Positions 8,413-15,326 of a stretch of 38,503 nt of DNA are shown piece after piece. Every line of letters begins with the position of its first letter. Positions within the stretch are counted from its first letter, which is position 1. Below the pieces are notes generated by a model that searched no databases, was not told the origin of the DNA, and was given only the letters and a program-made list of their open reading frames with translations. This DNA is from Verrucomicrobiota bacterium (lineage in GTDB: Bacteria; Verrucomicrobiota; Verrucomicrobiia; Chthoniobacterales; UBA10450), in assembly GCA_003220155.1 (NCBI GenBank), contig QHRO01000242.1, positions 1 to 38,503 of the forward strand, in the 5' to 3' direction. Position numbers and translations under genes: made by a program.

Positions 8413-9183
8413 ATGCAGGATACGCAAATCAAAGTAGCGATTTACAAGCATTTCGCTGAGACGGGGCGGGCGCCTTCAGCGTCAATGGTCGCGAGGCTAA
8501 CCGGCTCAGACACAGAAAGTGTGCGTCAGGGCTATGCGAGATTGCGCGCGCAAAGAGTGCTTGTGTTGCAATCGGACGGCGAATCGATCCGAATGGCACC
8601 GCCGTTTTCCGGTGTTGCAACGCAGCATGTCGTTTCGGTTACCGGTAAACGATACTTTGCTAACTGCGCATGGGATGCGCTTGGAATTCCGGCCGCATTG
8701 CATCGGCCGGCTGTTGTCTATTCGAGATGTGAACAGTCTGGCGAACCATTGCGCCTACAGGTTAGTCTTGAGGGTCCCGAGCCATCGACCTGGCTATTTC
8801 ACTGCCTAGTTCCAGCAGCAAAGTGGTGGGATGACATAGTATTTACCTGAAACAACGTGCTTTTCTTCCGGTCGGAAGAAGCCGTTCACGAGTGGTGCAG
8901 CTTGCGTGGCTATCCGCTGCGACCGCTCGTGACAATTGATCAACTCTGGATACTTGCTACGACGTGGTATTCGACGAGGTTACGGGAAGATTCGCGCAGG
9001 CCACAACCGCAAGACATGCGCACAATCTTCGCTCGGGTCGGATTAAACGGAGAATCTTGGGACCCGCAATCGGACAGTTTCGGTTCAAATGAGCTAGCGG
9101 AATCAGCGATTCCATTGCTGAAACTGTTGAATCCCATTTTTGGGATGAACGAACACTCGCCTTTCCTTCTTATATTTGGTTAA
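8413..9183 (+). CDS. merB: Alkylmercury lyase-like (MerB family) protein, putative selenoprotein with in-frame TGA
   Basis: The track splits this gene into 8413-8850 and 8857-9183, but both are in one frame and only the TGA at 8848-8850 separates them. Read through, it gives 256 residues with position 146 encoded by TGA. Residues ~5-52 look like the MerB winged-helix domain. CAWD (Cys85, Asp88) matches MerB C96-x-x-D99, and Cys106 in RCEQSGEP matches MerB C117. The TGA is 61 residues after Cys85, against 63 between MerB C96 and C159. Sequence on both sides of the TGA (WWDDIVFT and LFFRSEEAVHEWC) reads as one continuous family domain. MerB cleaves C-Hg bonds using these thiols; other substrates are possible for this homologue. 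A SECIS-like hairpin follows. The 36 residues after GESWDP seem extra. There is no Shine-Dalgarno sequence at ATG 8413. The alternative is a nonsense-mutated pseudogene. Confidence 0.85.
8848..8884 (+). promoter_or_regulatory. Putative bacterial SECIS element: TGA(Sec) plus downstream stem-loop
   Basis: After TGA 8848-8850, the sequence folds as gctt (8859-8862), a tt bulge (8863-8864), cttcc (8865-8869), loop ggtc (8870-8873), ggaag (8874-8878) and aagc (8879-8882). Outer pairs cg/cg (8856-8857 with 8883-8884) extend the stem. The loop begins 19 bases after the TGA. In E. coli fdhF a GGUC loop begins 18 bases after its UGA, and SelB recognises the loop G/U plus a bulged U; all of these are present here. 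An alternative register, ttcttcc/ggaagaa, gives seven continuous pairs around the same loop. The structure lies inside the coding region, as bacterial SECIS elements must. Confidence 0.8.
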
Positions 9184-9288
9184 GTGATTCATTTTTATGC
9201 CCTTATAGCTACGATGTAGAGATGGCATGGTTGATGCAAGCACAAAGGTTATCAATCTCTAGAAACTTCGGAAACTCCAGTAAGTTCC

Positions 9289-9474
9289 ATGGAACTTTCA
9301 TTCAAATCCGCTGCCGATACAAAATCCGCCGCGCTCCACCTGCTTCGCATGGTGTTGTTCGCTTCCGTTACTCTCGCAATGCTGAGCGCTAGCCGACCCG
9401 CCAGAGTGGCCCAAGCCGTCGAAGTAACAACGGCGTTACCTTTCCGATCTTGTTGGAATTCACCGACTACCTGA
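9289..9474 (+). CDS. Short ORF with a signal-peptide-like sequence, possibly a gene remnant
   Basis: The 61-residue ORF contains a hydrophobic stretch (LLRMVLFASVTLAMLSA) followed by ARVAQA. This looks like a secretion signal and recalls the leader of the next gene (AVFFASISVALLVVPTLAYA). The rest has no recognisable domain. It may be the surviving 5' end of a decayed exported protein or not a gene at all. The rest of 9184-9562 holds no other gene. Confidence 0.25.
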   Translation: MELSFKSAADTKSAALHLLRMVLFASVTLAMLSASRPARVAQAVEVTTALPFRSCWNSPTT

Positions 9475-9510
9475 TTTTGGATGAGTACCGGCCTCAGAAA
9501 GAAACTAAAC

Positions 9511-9536
9511 GGACCCTAATGCCGGTTAGGGTGTCC
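9511..9536. promoter_or_regulatory. Stem-loop upstream of the Asp-box gene
   Basis: The bases gga-ccctaa and ttaggg-tg-tcc pair around a tgccgg loop, giving a strong hairpin with a two-base bulge. It lies 26 bases before the ATG of the next gene. It lacks a T-tract, so it may be a leader structure rather than a terminator. Function is unknown. Confidence 0.4.
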
Positions 9537-9562
9537 AGAATTCAATTGAGATCGCTTCCTAT

Positions 9563-12115
9563 ATGAAACTACTATCTTCCATCGGCAGCCCCGCCTTATC
9601 GCGGGTCGGCTTTTGTCGCGCAGTCTTCTTCGCTTCTATTAGCGTCGCGCTTCTCGTGGTGCCGACCTTGGCGTATGCCCAGAATTCCCACAAGCAAACC
9701 GCAAGGCATCCCCACCCAAGAATCGATGATACAGCGCCAACTTACGCAGAGCCAGAGACCATATTAACAGATGGAGCAGCAGGGATTCAACCGACCAGTG
9801 GACCTGCGATTTCGCTATCCGCGCCCGGGTCCTTCACCACGGTTGGCCCAGCATGGGCGGCTATCGGTCCGACGCCTATTCCAAATGGCCAGACCATACC
9901 GGCTGATGTTAACGGAATCTCTCTCACCCAATCCCCCGTCAGCGGGCGCGTGACGTCCGTGGCAATAGATCCCGGCAACGCAAGTATTGTCTATGTTGGG
10001 GCGGCGCAGGGGGGTGTATACAAGAGCACTAATGGCGGCGCGTCGTGGACACGTCTAATGGATGGCGCGATGACGCTGGCCGTCGGTTCTCTCGAGCTTG
10101 ATCCAACAGACGCGACGGGGAACACGCTCCTGGTCGGCAGTGGCGAGTCAAACTTCTCGGGCGACAGTTACGCTGGCTTCGGTGTTTACAAGGTGACCGC
10201 ACTGAAAAGCGGCAGCCCAGTCCTGAGCGGGCCATTCGGCTCCAATCAGTTCATCCATCGCGGCATCCCCGGGTTGGCTATCGACCCGAATAATCATAAC
10301 AACGTTTACGTCGGGAGTGCCACCGGCCAGCAAGGGATCGGGCCGCAAGCCCCTACCGGTGCTCCCCCGCGCGGTCTCTTTCGTTCGACTGATGGCGCCT
10401 CTACGTTCACAAAGCTTGCGGTCGCTAACCTACCTGCGACCGCCGACTTCCGGGTTACGTCAATCGTCTATGAGCCGGGCAACTCCGATCGCGTGTTTGT
10501 CGGGATCGCCGATGCCAATGTACCCAACGCATTTGGGGGCATCTACTTCACAGGCAATGCGAGCGCTCCTTCTCCGACGTTCACGAAACTTCGAGCAACC
10601 TCAAAGAAGGACTTCGCGCCTATAAAATTCGCCATCAATAAGATCGGAAACACAGTCACCGTGGTAGCCGTCACCGGCGAGACTGCCCCTAACAACCAAG
10701 GGCAAGGCCAAGCTTACAAAGCCGTTTACGACTCAAGCAAGTCAACCATCAATCCGACCTTCTCCCCGTTACCGGCCGCGAATGGATTCGCAGACGGTCA
10801 AGGATCCTACAACCTGGGGGTAGCGATCGACCCGACGAATGCAAACAACATCTACGTGGTCGGCACGCTGAACGGGACGTTTCTCTTTTCCAGAGATGGT
10901 GGCCAGACATTTACGCCAAGCAACGATAGACTGCATGTTGATAGCCACATGGTTGGTGTCGCACCATCCAATCCGTCGATCATTTACACCGGCAACGATG
11001 GTGGCGTTTGGCAGTCGACCGATGCGGGTGTGACTTGGCTAAGAGATCGCAACAATTCCACCTTTAGCGCAACACAGTTCCAGAGCATAGCGGTCCACCC
11101 GACCGACCCCAACTTCAGTATCGGCGGCACCCAGGACAACGGCACCAACTTCTTTAGGCCGAACCGAACCTGGCATCGTGTTGACTTCGGTGACGGCGGC
11201 TATGCGCTCATCGACCAGAACGCGACGAACACGGAAAACGTGACCATGTATCACACCTATTTCAACATTACGGGTGTCCTGATCGGCTTCGGGCGCGTCC
11301 TTAAAACAAGCTGCGCGACCGAGGGGCAGTGGTCATTTAAAGGGAACTCCAGCGATCCCGCGGACGTGGACCCCACTGTCGTCCACTGCGATGGTACCAC
11401 GAACGGTTTAAACGGAATTTCGCTCAACGACGCTGTGAATTTCTACGCACCGATGGCTCTTGGGCCGGGCAATCCAAACAAGGTTTACTTCGGGACGGAT
11501 AAACTTTATCGGTCAACTAACAAGGGCGACACGATGACCGTCGTCAGTCAGGTCTTCGCCGCTGGTGTCCCCGTCAGCGATATCGGTATTTCGAAGACGA
11601 ATGATGCCGTCCGCATAGTCGGTCTCAACAACGGAAAGGTGTTTGCGACGATCACTGGTGGGGCGACGGCTGCGAACATGACAGATGTGACTTTCGTTGG
11701 CACGCCCACTACTGGGATGCCTGCCAAATATATCGCGCGCACCGTCATCGACCCAAACAACGCGAACACCGCCTACGTCGTTTTTAACGGCAATGCCATC
11801 GCAGGGAGGCATGTTTGGAAGACAACAAATCTGAATAACACCGGTACGGGCACGGTCGCCTGGACAGCGATCGACGGCACCGGCATTCCGGATGTTTCGG
11901 TAAACGCCTTCGTGGTCGATCGAGCAGATTCGACCCATCTCTACGCCGGCACTGACCGGGGTGTTTTCCTCTCTACCGACGGTGGTACAACCTGGAATCA
12001 ATACGGCACTGGCCTGCCGGACGTCGCTGTATTTGATCTTGCGATCAGCTCCGATGGTCACTTGCGTGCAGCGACACATGGACGCGGATTCTACGAAATT
12101 CTGAAGGCTCCGTGA
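9563..12115 (+). CDS. Secreted Asp-box (BNR/VPS10-like) beta-propeller protein
   Basis: The 850-residue protein starts with a signal peptide (hydrophobic core FFASISVALLVVPTLAYA, likely cleavage near residue 40). It then carries sialidase/sortilin-type repeats of the form VAIDPGNASIVYVGAAQGGVYKS followed by Asp boxes: STNGGASW, SRDGGQTF, STDAGVTW, STDGGTTW. This pattern predicts one or more beta-propellers like those of VPS10 or xyloglucanase-type exo-glycosidases. The catalytic residues of a specific glycosidase are not evident, so binding or an unknown hydrolase role is equally possible. The C-terminus (HLRAATHGRGFYEI) closes a propeller blade and is the typical end of these proteins; there is no sorting domain. 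It is transcribed alone, with no obvious Shine-Dalgarno sequence. Confidence 0.88.
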   Translation: MKLLSSIGSPALSRVGFCRAVFFASISVALLVVPTLAYAQNSHKQTARHPHPRIDDTAPTYAEPETILTDGAAGIQPTSGPAISLSAPGSFTTVGPAWAAIGPTPIPNGQTIPADVNGISLTQSPVSGRVTSVAIDPGNASIVYVGAAQGGVYKSTNGGASWTRLMDGAMTLAVGSLELDPTDATGNTLLVGSGESNFSGDSYAGFGVYKVTALKSGSPVLSGPFGSNQFIHRGIPGLAIDPNNHNNVYVGSATGQQGIGPQAPTGAPPRGLFRSTDGASTFTKLAVANLPATADFRVTSIVYEPGNSDRVFVGIADANVPNAFGGIYFTGNASAPSPTFTKLRATSKKDFAPIKFAINKIGNTVTVVAVTGETAPNNQGQGQAYKAVYDSSKSTINPTFSPLPAANGFADGQGSYNLGVAIDPTNANNIYVVGTLNGTFLFSRDGGQTFTPSNDRLHVDSHMVGVAPSNPSIIYTGNDGGVWQSTDAGVTWLRDRNNSTFSATQFQSIAVHPTDPNFSIGGTQDNGTNFFRPNRTWHRVDFGDGGYALIDQNATNTENVTMYHTYFNITGVLIGFGRVLKTSCATEGQWSFKGNSSDPADVDPTVVHCDGTTNGLNGISLNDAVNFYAPMALGPGNPNKVYFGTDKLYRSTNKGDTMTVVSQVFAAGVPVSDIGISKTNDAVRIVGLNNGKVFATITGGATAANMTDVTFVGTPTTGMPAKYIARTVIDPNNANTAYVVFNGNAIAGRHVWKTTNLNNTGTGTVAWTAIDGTGIPDVSVNAFVVDRADSTHLYAGTDRGVFLSTDGGTTWNQYGTGLPDVAVFDLAISSDGHLRAATHGRGFYEILKAP

Positions 12116-12315
12116 GGTGCCCTTTCCGCAACGCACCTTTGGCGAACCGCTAGAGCTGCGTGTCCTTCAGGCCTGACGCGAGAGTCGCCCTAGTTAACAG
12201 GCCGTGCCTCTCATCTTGCCGGGGCGCGAGCCGCGCTGTATGACCACTTGCGGCGAAGCTTGTCAGAAAAGCGCTTGCCTTGCGCGCTTGGTAAGCATTT
12301 TAACGAATTCGTTGT

Positions 12316-12363
12316 CCCCTCACCAGCCGCTGGCGCGTCCTCCTCTCCCTCAAGGGTGAGGGG
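12316..12363. repeat. Short inverted repeat in the gap after the Asp-box gene
   Basis: The nine-base arms cccctcacc (12316-12324) and ggtgagggg (12355-12363) enclose tcctctccctcaag. The same ctctcc...ggtgagggg text appears within the second palindromic insertion in ileS (27084-27119), which marks this as a copy of an interspersed element. The rest of 12116-12388 holds no gene that I can support. Confidence 0.6.
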
Positions 12364-12388
12364 TTTACGCTTCTCTAGCCGCGACAAG

Positions 12389-12946
12389 TTAAGGGGGAGC
12401 GGGCCGCGCATCGTGGCCGAGATTATTCGTTGAGTGCTTCCGCTTGGCTGGTCCCGGGTCGGCGAGCGAGTCGCCCGTTTTACGTTCCTGAATTTGGAAG
12501 CGCAAAAAATCATGAACAGCGTTCCGTGCTTCTGAGTTTGCCGTCGTAATGCGTACTCGCCCGCCATCCGGCAAATTTTCTGCCGCGTAAGAGATGTCGC
12601 CTTTTAACTGGCTCATTCTGTTTGCTCCTGGCGGGTTTCGTCCGCGCGTAACCGCTGGGACTTCGAATTTCCCTTGTCCGAACATAGCCACAGTGTTCGC
12701 TACTTGGCGCCGGATCGCACCGACGTCCGCGGGATCATTTGCGGTCATTTCTATTGCGCCGCCGTCCGGAAGCAATTTGAAATGGCGAACGGCTTTCTCT
12801 TGATCGAAACCCAAAGCTGTCTCTCCCGGAGTTGCAGCTGCAACTGAGTTCTGGGGCGTTTGCGCCGGCGAGAGATTCAGCATCATGAAATCAAGTATGG
12901 CAGTAGCAGCCGTAATGTAGAAACCGATTCTCAAGCTCACGTTCAT
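12389..12946 (-). CDS. Conserved exported protein of unknown function
   Basis: The 185-residue product has an N-terminal hydrophobic segment (IGFYITAATAILDFMMLNLSPAQ) that could be a signal peptide or anchor. Its body has the pattern GFDQEKAVRHFKLLPDGGAI, then PPGANRMSQLKGDI, then PDGGRVRITTANSEARNAVHDFLRFQI. From memory this matches a widespread soil-bacterial family of hypothetical proteins, usually about 150-190 residues long, in which the HFKL...GGAIE and AVHDFLRFQI segments are most constant. No function is assigned to that family to my knowledge. The C-terminal 25 residues are Pro/Lys-rich and seem unstructured. The start ATG is the complement of 12944-12946. Confidence 0.72.
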   Translation of the reverse strand: MNVSLRIGFYITAATAILDFMMLNLSPAQTPQNSVAAATPGETALGFDQEKAVRHFKLLPDGGAIEMTANDPADVGAIRRQVANTVAMFGQGKFEVPAVTRGRNPPGANRMSQLKGDISYAAENLPDGGRVRITTANSEARNAVHDFLRFQIQERKTGDSLADPGPAKRKHSTNNLGHDARPAPP

Positions 12947-13096
12947 ATGTGGCGCAAGTTTATATCGTGCCGCGTCCCCCTTAGTTCGACGCCCTTTCCT
13001 AGTCTCTGTTCAAAAGAGTTGCGACCTTGGGTGCCTGCACTGGCGACAGAAACGCAGCCACCGGTACTTCGTCGATTGGCGCGGTTGCGAGCCGAG

Positions 13097-13987
13097 ATGG
13101 GGGTCCGAAGCCTTCGCTTACGCCGCTACGCGAAATTTCCTCGCGACCCGAACGGCGCCAATGGAGTGAACGAGGTTGTGACACAACCTGCATCCACCGG
13201 AACATTCGCAAACACGTCGACGCGCGCAGGAATTGTTAATGACGAAAATCAATTAATAGCCGGCTTCATTATTGCCGGTGCTTGGTCCAAACAAATTCTC
13301 ATTCGCGGGCTGGGGCCTTCCCTGGCCGCTTTTGGACTAACTGGGACGTTACAGGATCCTGTTCTTGATTTGCGCACTGAGACTGGGACCAATATTACAG
13401 TTAACGATAATTGGGCGCTAGCAGCGAACGCAGCCCAAATACCTGCCAACCTGAGGCCCACTGACCCGCGCGAATCGGCCATTTGGACAACTCTTGCGCC
13501 AGGTTCATATACAGCGATTGAAAGCGGCAAAAGCGGCGCAACGGGAACAGGTCTGCTGGAAGTATACGACGTGGATTCTGTCGCCTCATCGCAGCTGGCA
13601 AATATTTCGACTCGCGGTTTGGTGGGAACAGGTAACGACGTCATGATAGGTGGTTACATCGTGCGAGGCGGAGCCTCCCCAGTACTGGTGCGGGCATTGG
13701 GACCGTCGCTGGCTCCATTGGGCGTCGTTAATGTATTAACGGACCCTACGATAGAGCTTCGCGATGCCAACGGTGTACTTGTCGCAGCTAACGATAATTG
13801 GAAGCAAATCCAGCAAACCGCCATTCAGGCGACTGGGCTCCAACCCCCCAATGACGCCGACGCCGCCATCTCCACCATACTGCCCTCGGGCGCGTTCACC
13901 GCTATCGTACGCGGCGCTCATGGCGGCAGCGGTATCGTGCTTCTCGAGGTCTATAACCTGGAATCGCCCGTTCGCGCAGTCCCTTAG
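13097..13987 (+). CDS. Verrucomicrobial repeat-domain protein, apparently lacking its N-terminal part
   Basis: The open frame runs from 12860, but that start would overlap the opposite gene, so I prefer the ATG at 13097; the real start is uncertain. Two copies of a ~120-residue domain are visible. Each starts with NxSTRxxxxxxxxxxIxGxII, passes through ILIRGLGPSLAAFG or VLVRALGPSLAPLG, then VNDNW or AANDNW, and ends GLLEVYDV or VLLEVYNL. This domain is commonly repeated in large secreted proteins of Verrucomicrobia. No signal peptide is present, so this may be the C-terminal remnant of a larger exported protein or be fused by an upstream frameshift. It ends two bases from the VKOR gene, tail to tail. 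Confidence 0.65.
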   Translation: MGVRSLRLRRYAKFPRDPNGANGVNEVVTQPASTGTFANTSTRAGIVNDENQLIAGFIIAGAWSKQILIRGLGPSLAAFGLTGTLQDPVLDLRTETGTNITVNDNWALAANAAQIPANLRPTDPRESAIWTTLAPGSYTAIESGKSGATGTGLLEVYDVDSVASSQLANISTRGLVGTGNDVMIGGYIVRGGASPVLVRALGPSLAPLGVVNVLTDPTIELRDANGVLVAANDNWKQIQQTAIQATGLQPPNDADAAISTILPSGAFTAIVRGAHGGSGIVLLEVYNLESPVRAVP

Positions 13988-13989
13988 GT

Positions 13990-14454
13990 TTAGGGCGAAC
14001 GGCTGGCGACAATCAACCCAGCGAGAAGAAAGACCATCGCCGCCGAAAACAGGCAGTAGCGGCAGAAGGCGTGAAGAATGAATGCTTGAGTGTAGAGGAG
14101 CCAAAGCGTGACGGCGAACATCGACCACACCGTGAACAGTAATAAGCGGCGGACCCGGGCGTACCCGAAGGCGGCGAGAATCGCGAAACTGAAAACACAA
14201 AAATAAGCGACCGCGCCGATGAAAGCGAGCGGAACTCCCCCAATGCGCGCGTACGGGCTACCCAGCACTTTAAAACAGTCGGGAGACCCGCCGCAGACCA
14301 TGGTCTCGCCGGTCAAGGCCTGGACCGCAAGATAGGTTGCATCGGCGAGGCCGGCTAACGAGATTAATGCAACTATGGCGTAAATGACGATTTGAGAACG
14401 CGATATAGCGATGGCGTTGCCTCCCGGCTTTGAAGTCGCGCGATTGTTTTTCAT
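13990..14454 (-). CDS. Vitamin K epoxide reductase (VKOR) family quinone-linked disulfide oxidase
   Basis: VKOR homologues pass electrons from a periplasmic thiol oxidase to membrane quinones, in place of DsbB. The 154-residue protein has about four to five membrane helices. The loop cysteines Cys54 and Cys60 (CGGSPDC) and the active CRYC motif (Cys131, Cys134) have nearly the same positions as in the Synechococcus VKOR (C50, C56, C130, C133). The conserved short motif GVPLAFIG follows the loop. Its ATG is one base after the TGA of the DsbA-like gene, so the two are almost certainly one transcription and translation unit and work as an oxidant-regenerator pair. Confidence 0.95.
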   Translation of the reverse strand: MKNNRATSKPGGNAIAISRSQIVIYAIVALISLAGLADATYLAVQALTGETMVCGGSPDCFKVLGSPYARIGGVPLAFIGAVAYFCVFSFAILAAFGYARVRRLLLFTVWSMFAVTLWLLYTQAFILHAFCRYCLFSAAMVFLLAGLIVASRSP

Positions 14455-14455
14455 T

Positions 14456-15121
14456 TCAAGACCTGGTTTTCTGCTTCACCGCGGCATCGACCGCGGCGCG
14501 CAAGGCGGTTGGGTTCAGCGAGGTGGGAGGAACCGACTCATCGTTAATGAAGATGGTCGGAGTATTCCGAACTCCGAGGGCCTCGCCTCGTTTTCGATCC
14601 TCCTCTACCTTAGCTTTTACCTGTTCGCCGCTAACGTCTTTCTTAAAGCGTTCGAGGTTCAAGCCGATCATTCCAGCGTAGGCGTCAAATAAGGACTGAA
14701 CATCGCTGCTCTTGGCCCACACTGATTGTTCCCGATATAGCAAGTCATGCATCTCCCAGAAGCGTCCCTGGAGACCTGCCGCTTCGGCAGCATAGGCAGC
14801 CTCGTGGGCATGCTCATGAATGGTAAAAGGAAAGTTGCGGAAGATGACACGTAAGCTGGAGGCGTAATCGCGCTCAATTTGCTGGAGAGGCCCCTCCATA
14901 GCACCGCAAGGAGGGCATTGGAAATCGCCAAATTCTTCAAGAGTAACCGCGGCATTAGCCGGTCCGCGCACGTGTACTTCCTCAGTCCGCTCTTTGGCAG
15001 CGGCCATTGCTTTGGGAATGGCCGTCGCTTGAAGGAGCTTTGACCGATAAAGCATAATAGCCGCTCCGAGCGTGACGAATCCGACCACGGCTACGATGAC
15101 GAATGGAAGAAAGCGTCTCAA
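14456..15121 (-). CDS. Membrane-anchored DsbA-family thiol:disulfide oxidoreductase
   Basis: The 221-residue protein has an N-terminal anchor (FVIVAVVGFVTLGAAIMLY). A thioredoxin-like domain follows with active motif CPPC (Cys69-Cys72, within FGDFQCPPC) and the cis-proline segment NTPTIFIN near the C-terminus. The inserted helical domain between them is normal for DsbA/DSBA-oxidoreductase proteins. It would oxidise cysteines of exported proteins in the periplasm and be re-oxidised by the VKOR encoded directly downstream. The unit lies among genes for large secreted proteins, several with cysteines, which are plausible but unproven clients. Confidence 0.94.
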   Translation of the reverse strand: MRRFLPFVIVAVVGFVTLGAAIMLYRSKLLQATAIPKAMAAAKERTEEVHVRGPANAAVTLEEFGDFQCPPCGAMEGPLQQIERDYASSLRVIFRNFPFTIHEHAHEAAYAAEAAGLQGRFWEMHDLLYREQSVWAKSSDVQSLFDAYAGMIGLNLERFKKDVSGEQVKAKVEEDRKRGEALGVRNTPTIFINDESVPPTSLNPTALRAAVDAAVKQKTRS

Positions 15122-15326
15122 GTTGCCTCTTTTGCAGTGAAGGTTGAGTAGTTTAACGAGCCCCCACAGAGTTCAAGCGTAATTCAGTTGGCGCGGTCAA
15201 CTCGCGATTTGTTTAACGCGTTCGCCCATATTCTGCAAGCCGGCCGGCGGCCTGCCACCAACACTGAGAGCGAGATGGCGCTTAGGACTGATTATTGAAC
15301 GATAACCGCCCTGTTTAACTTATTGG
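15122..15326. other. Intergenic region upstream of dsbA-VKOR
   Basis: This 205-base stretch separates two minus-strand units. It must carry the promoter of the dsbA-VKOR pair if they are transcribed separately, but I cannot identify clear -35/-10 boxes, repeats or a T-tract terminator. Confidence 0.4.

Noticed and set aside
8848-8850. A changed genetic code with TGA as Trp
   Set aside because: Many other genes in the window (rsmD, asmA-like, dsbA) end at TGA in the expected place, so TGA is a normal stop here.
8857-9183. A separate 108-residue gene after the first MerB-like ORF
   Set aside because: It is in the same frame as 8413-8850, starts at a GTG only six bases after the TGA, and continues the same domain. 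One read-through gene explains it better.
8133-9532. Attachment site: tRNA end gttagggt recurring at 9525-9532
   Set aside because: Only eight bases match, there is no integrase, and the second copy is better explained by the local hairpin.
11513-12136. 207-residue minus-strand ORF inside the Asp-box gene
   Set aside because: It lies entirely opposite a well-supported gene in GC-rich DNA and has no domain or signal sequence.
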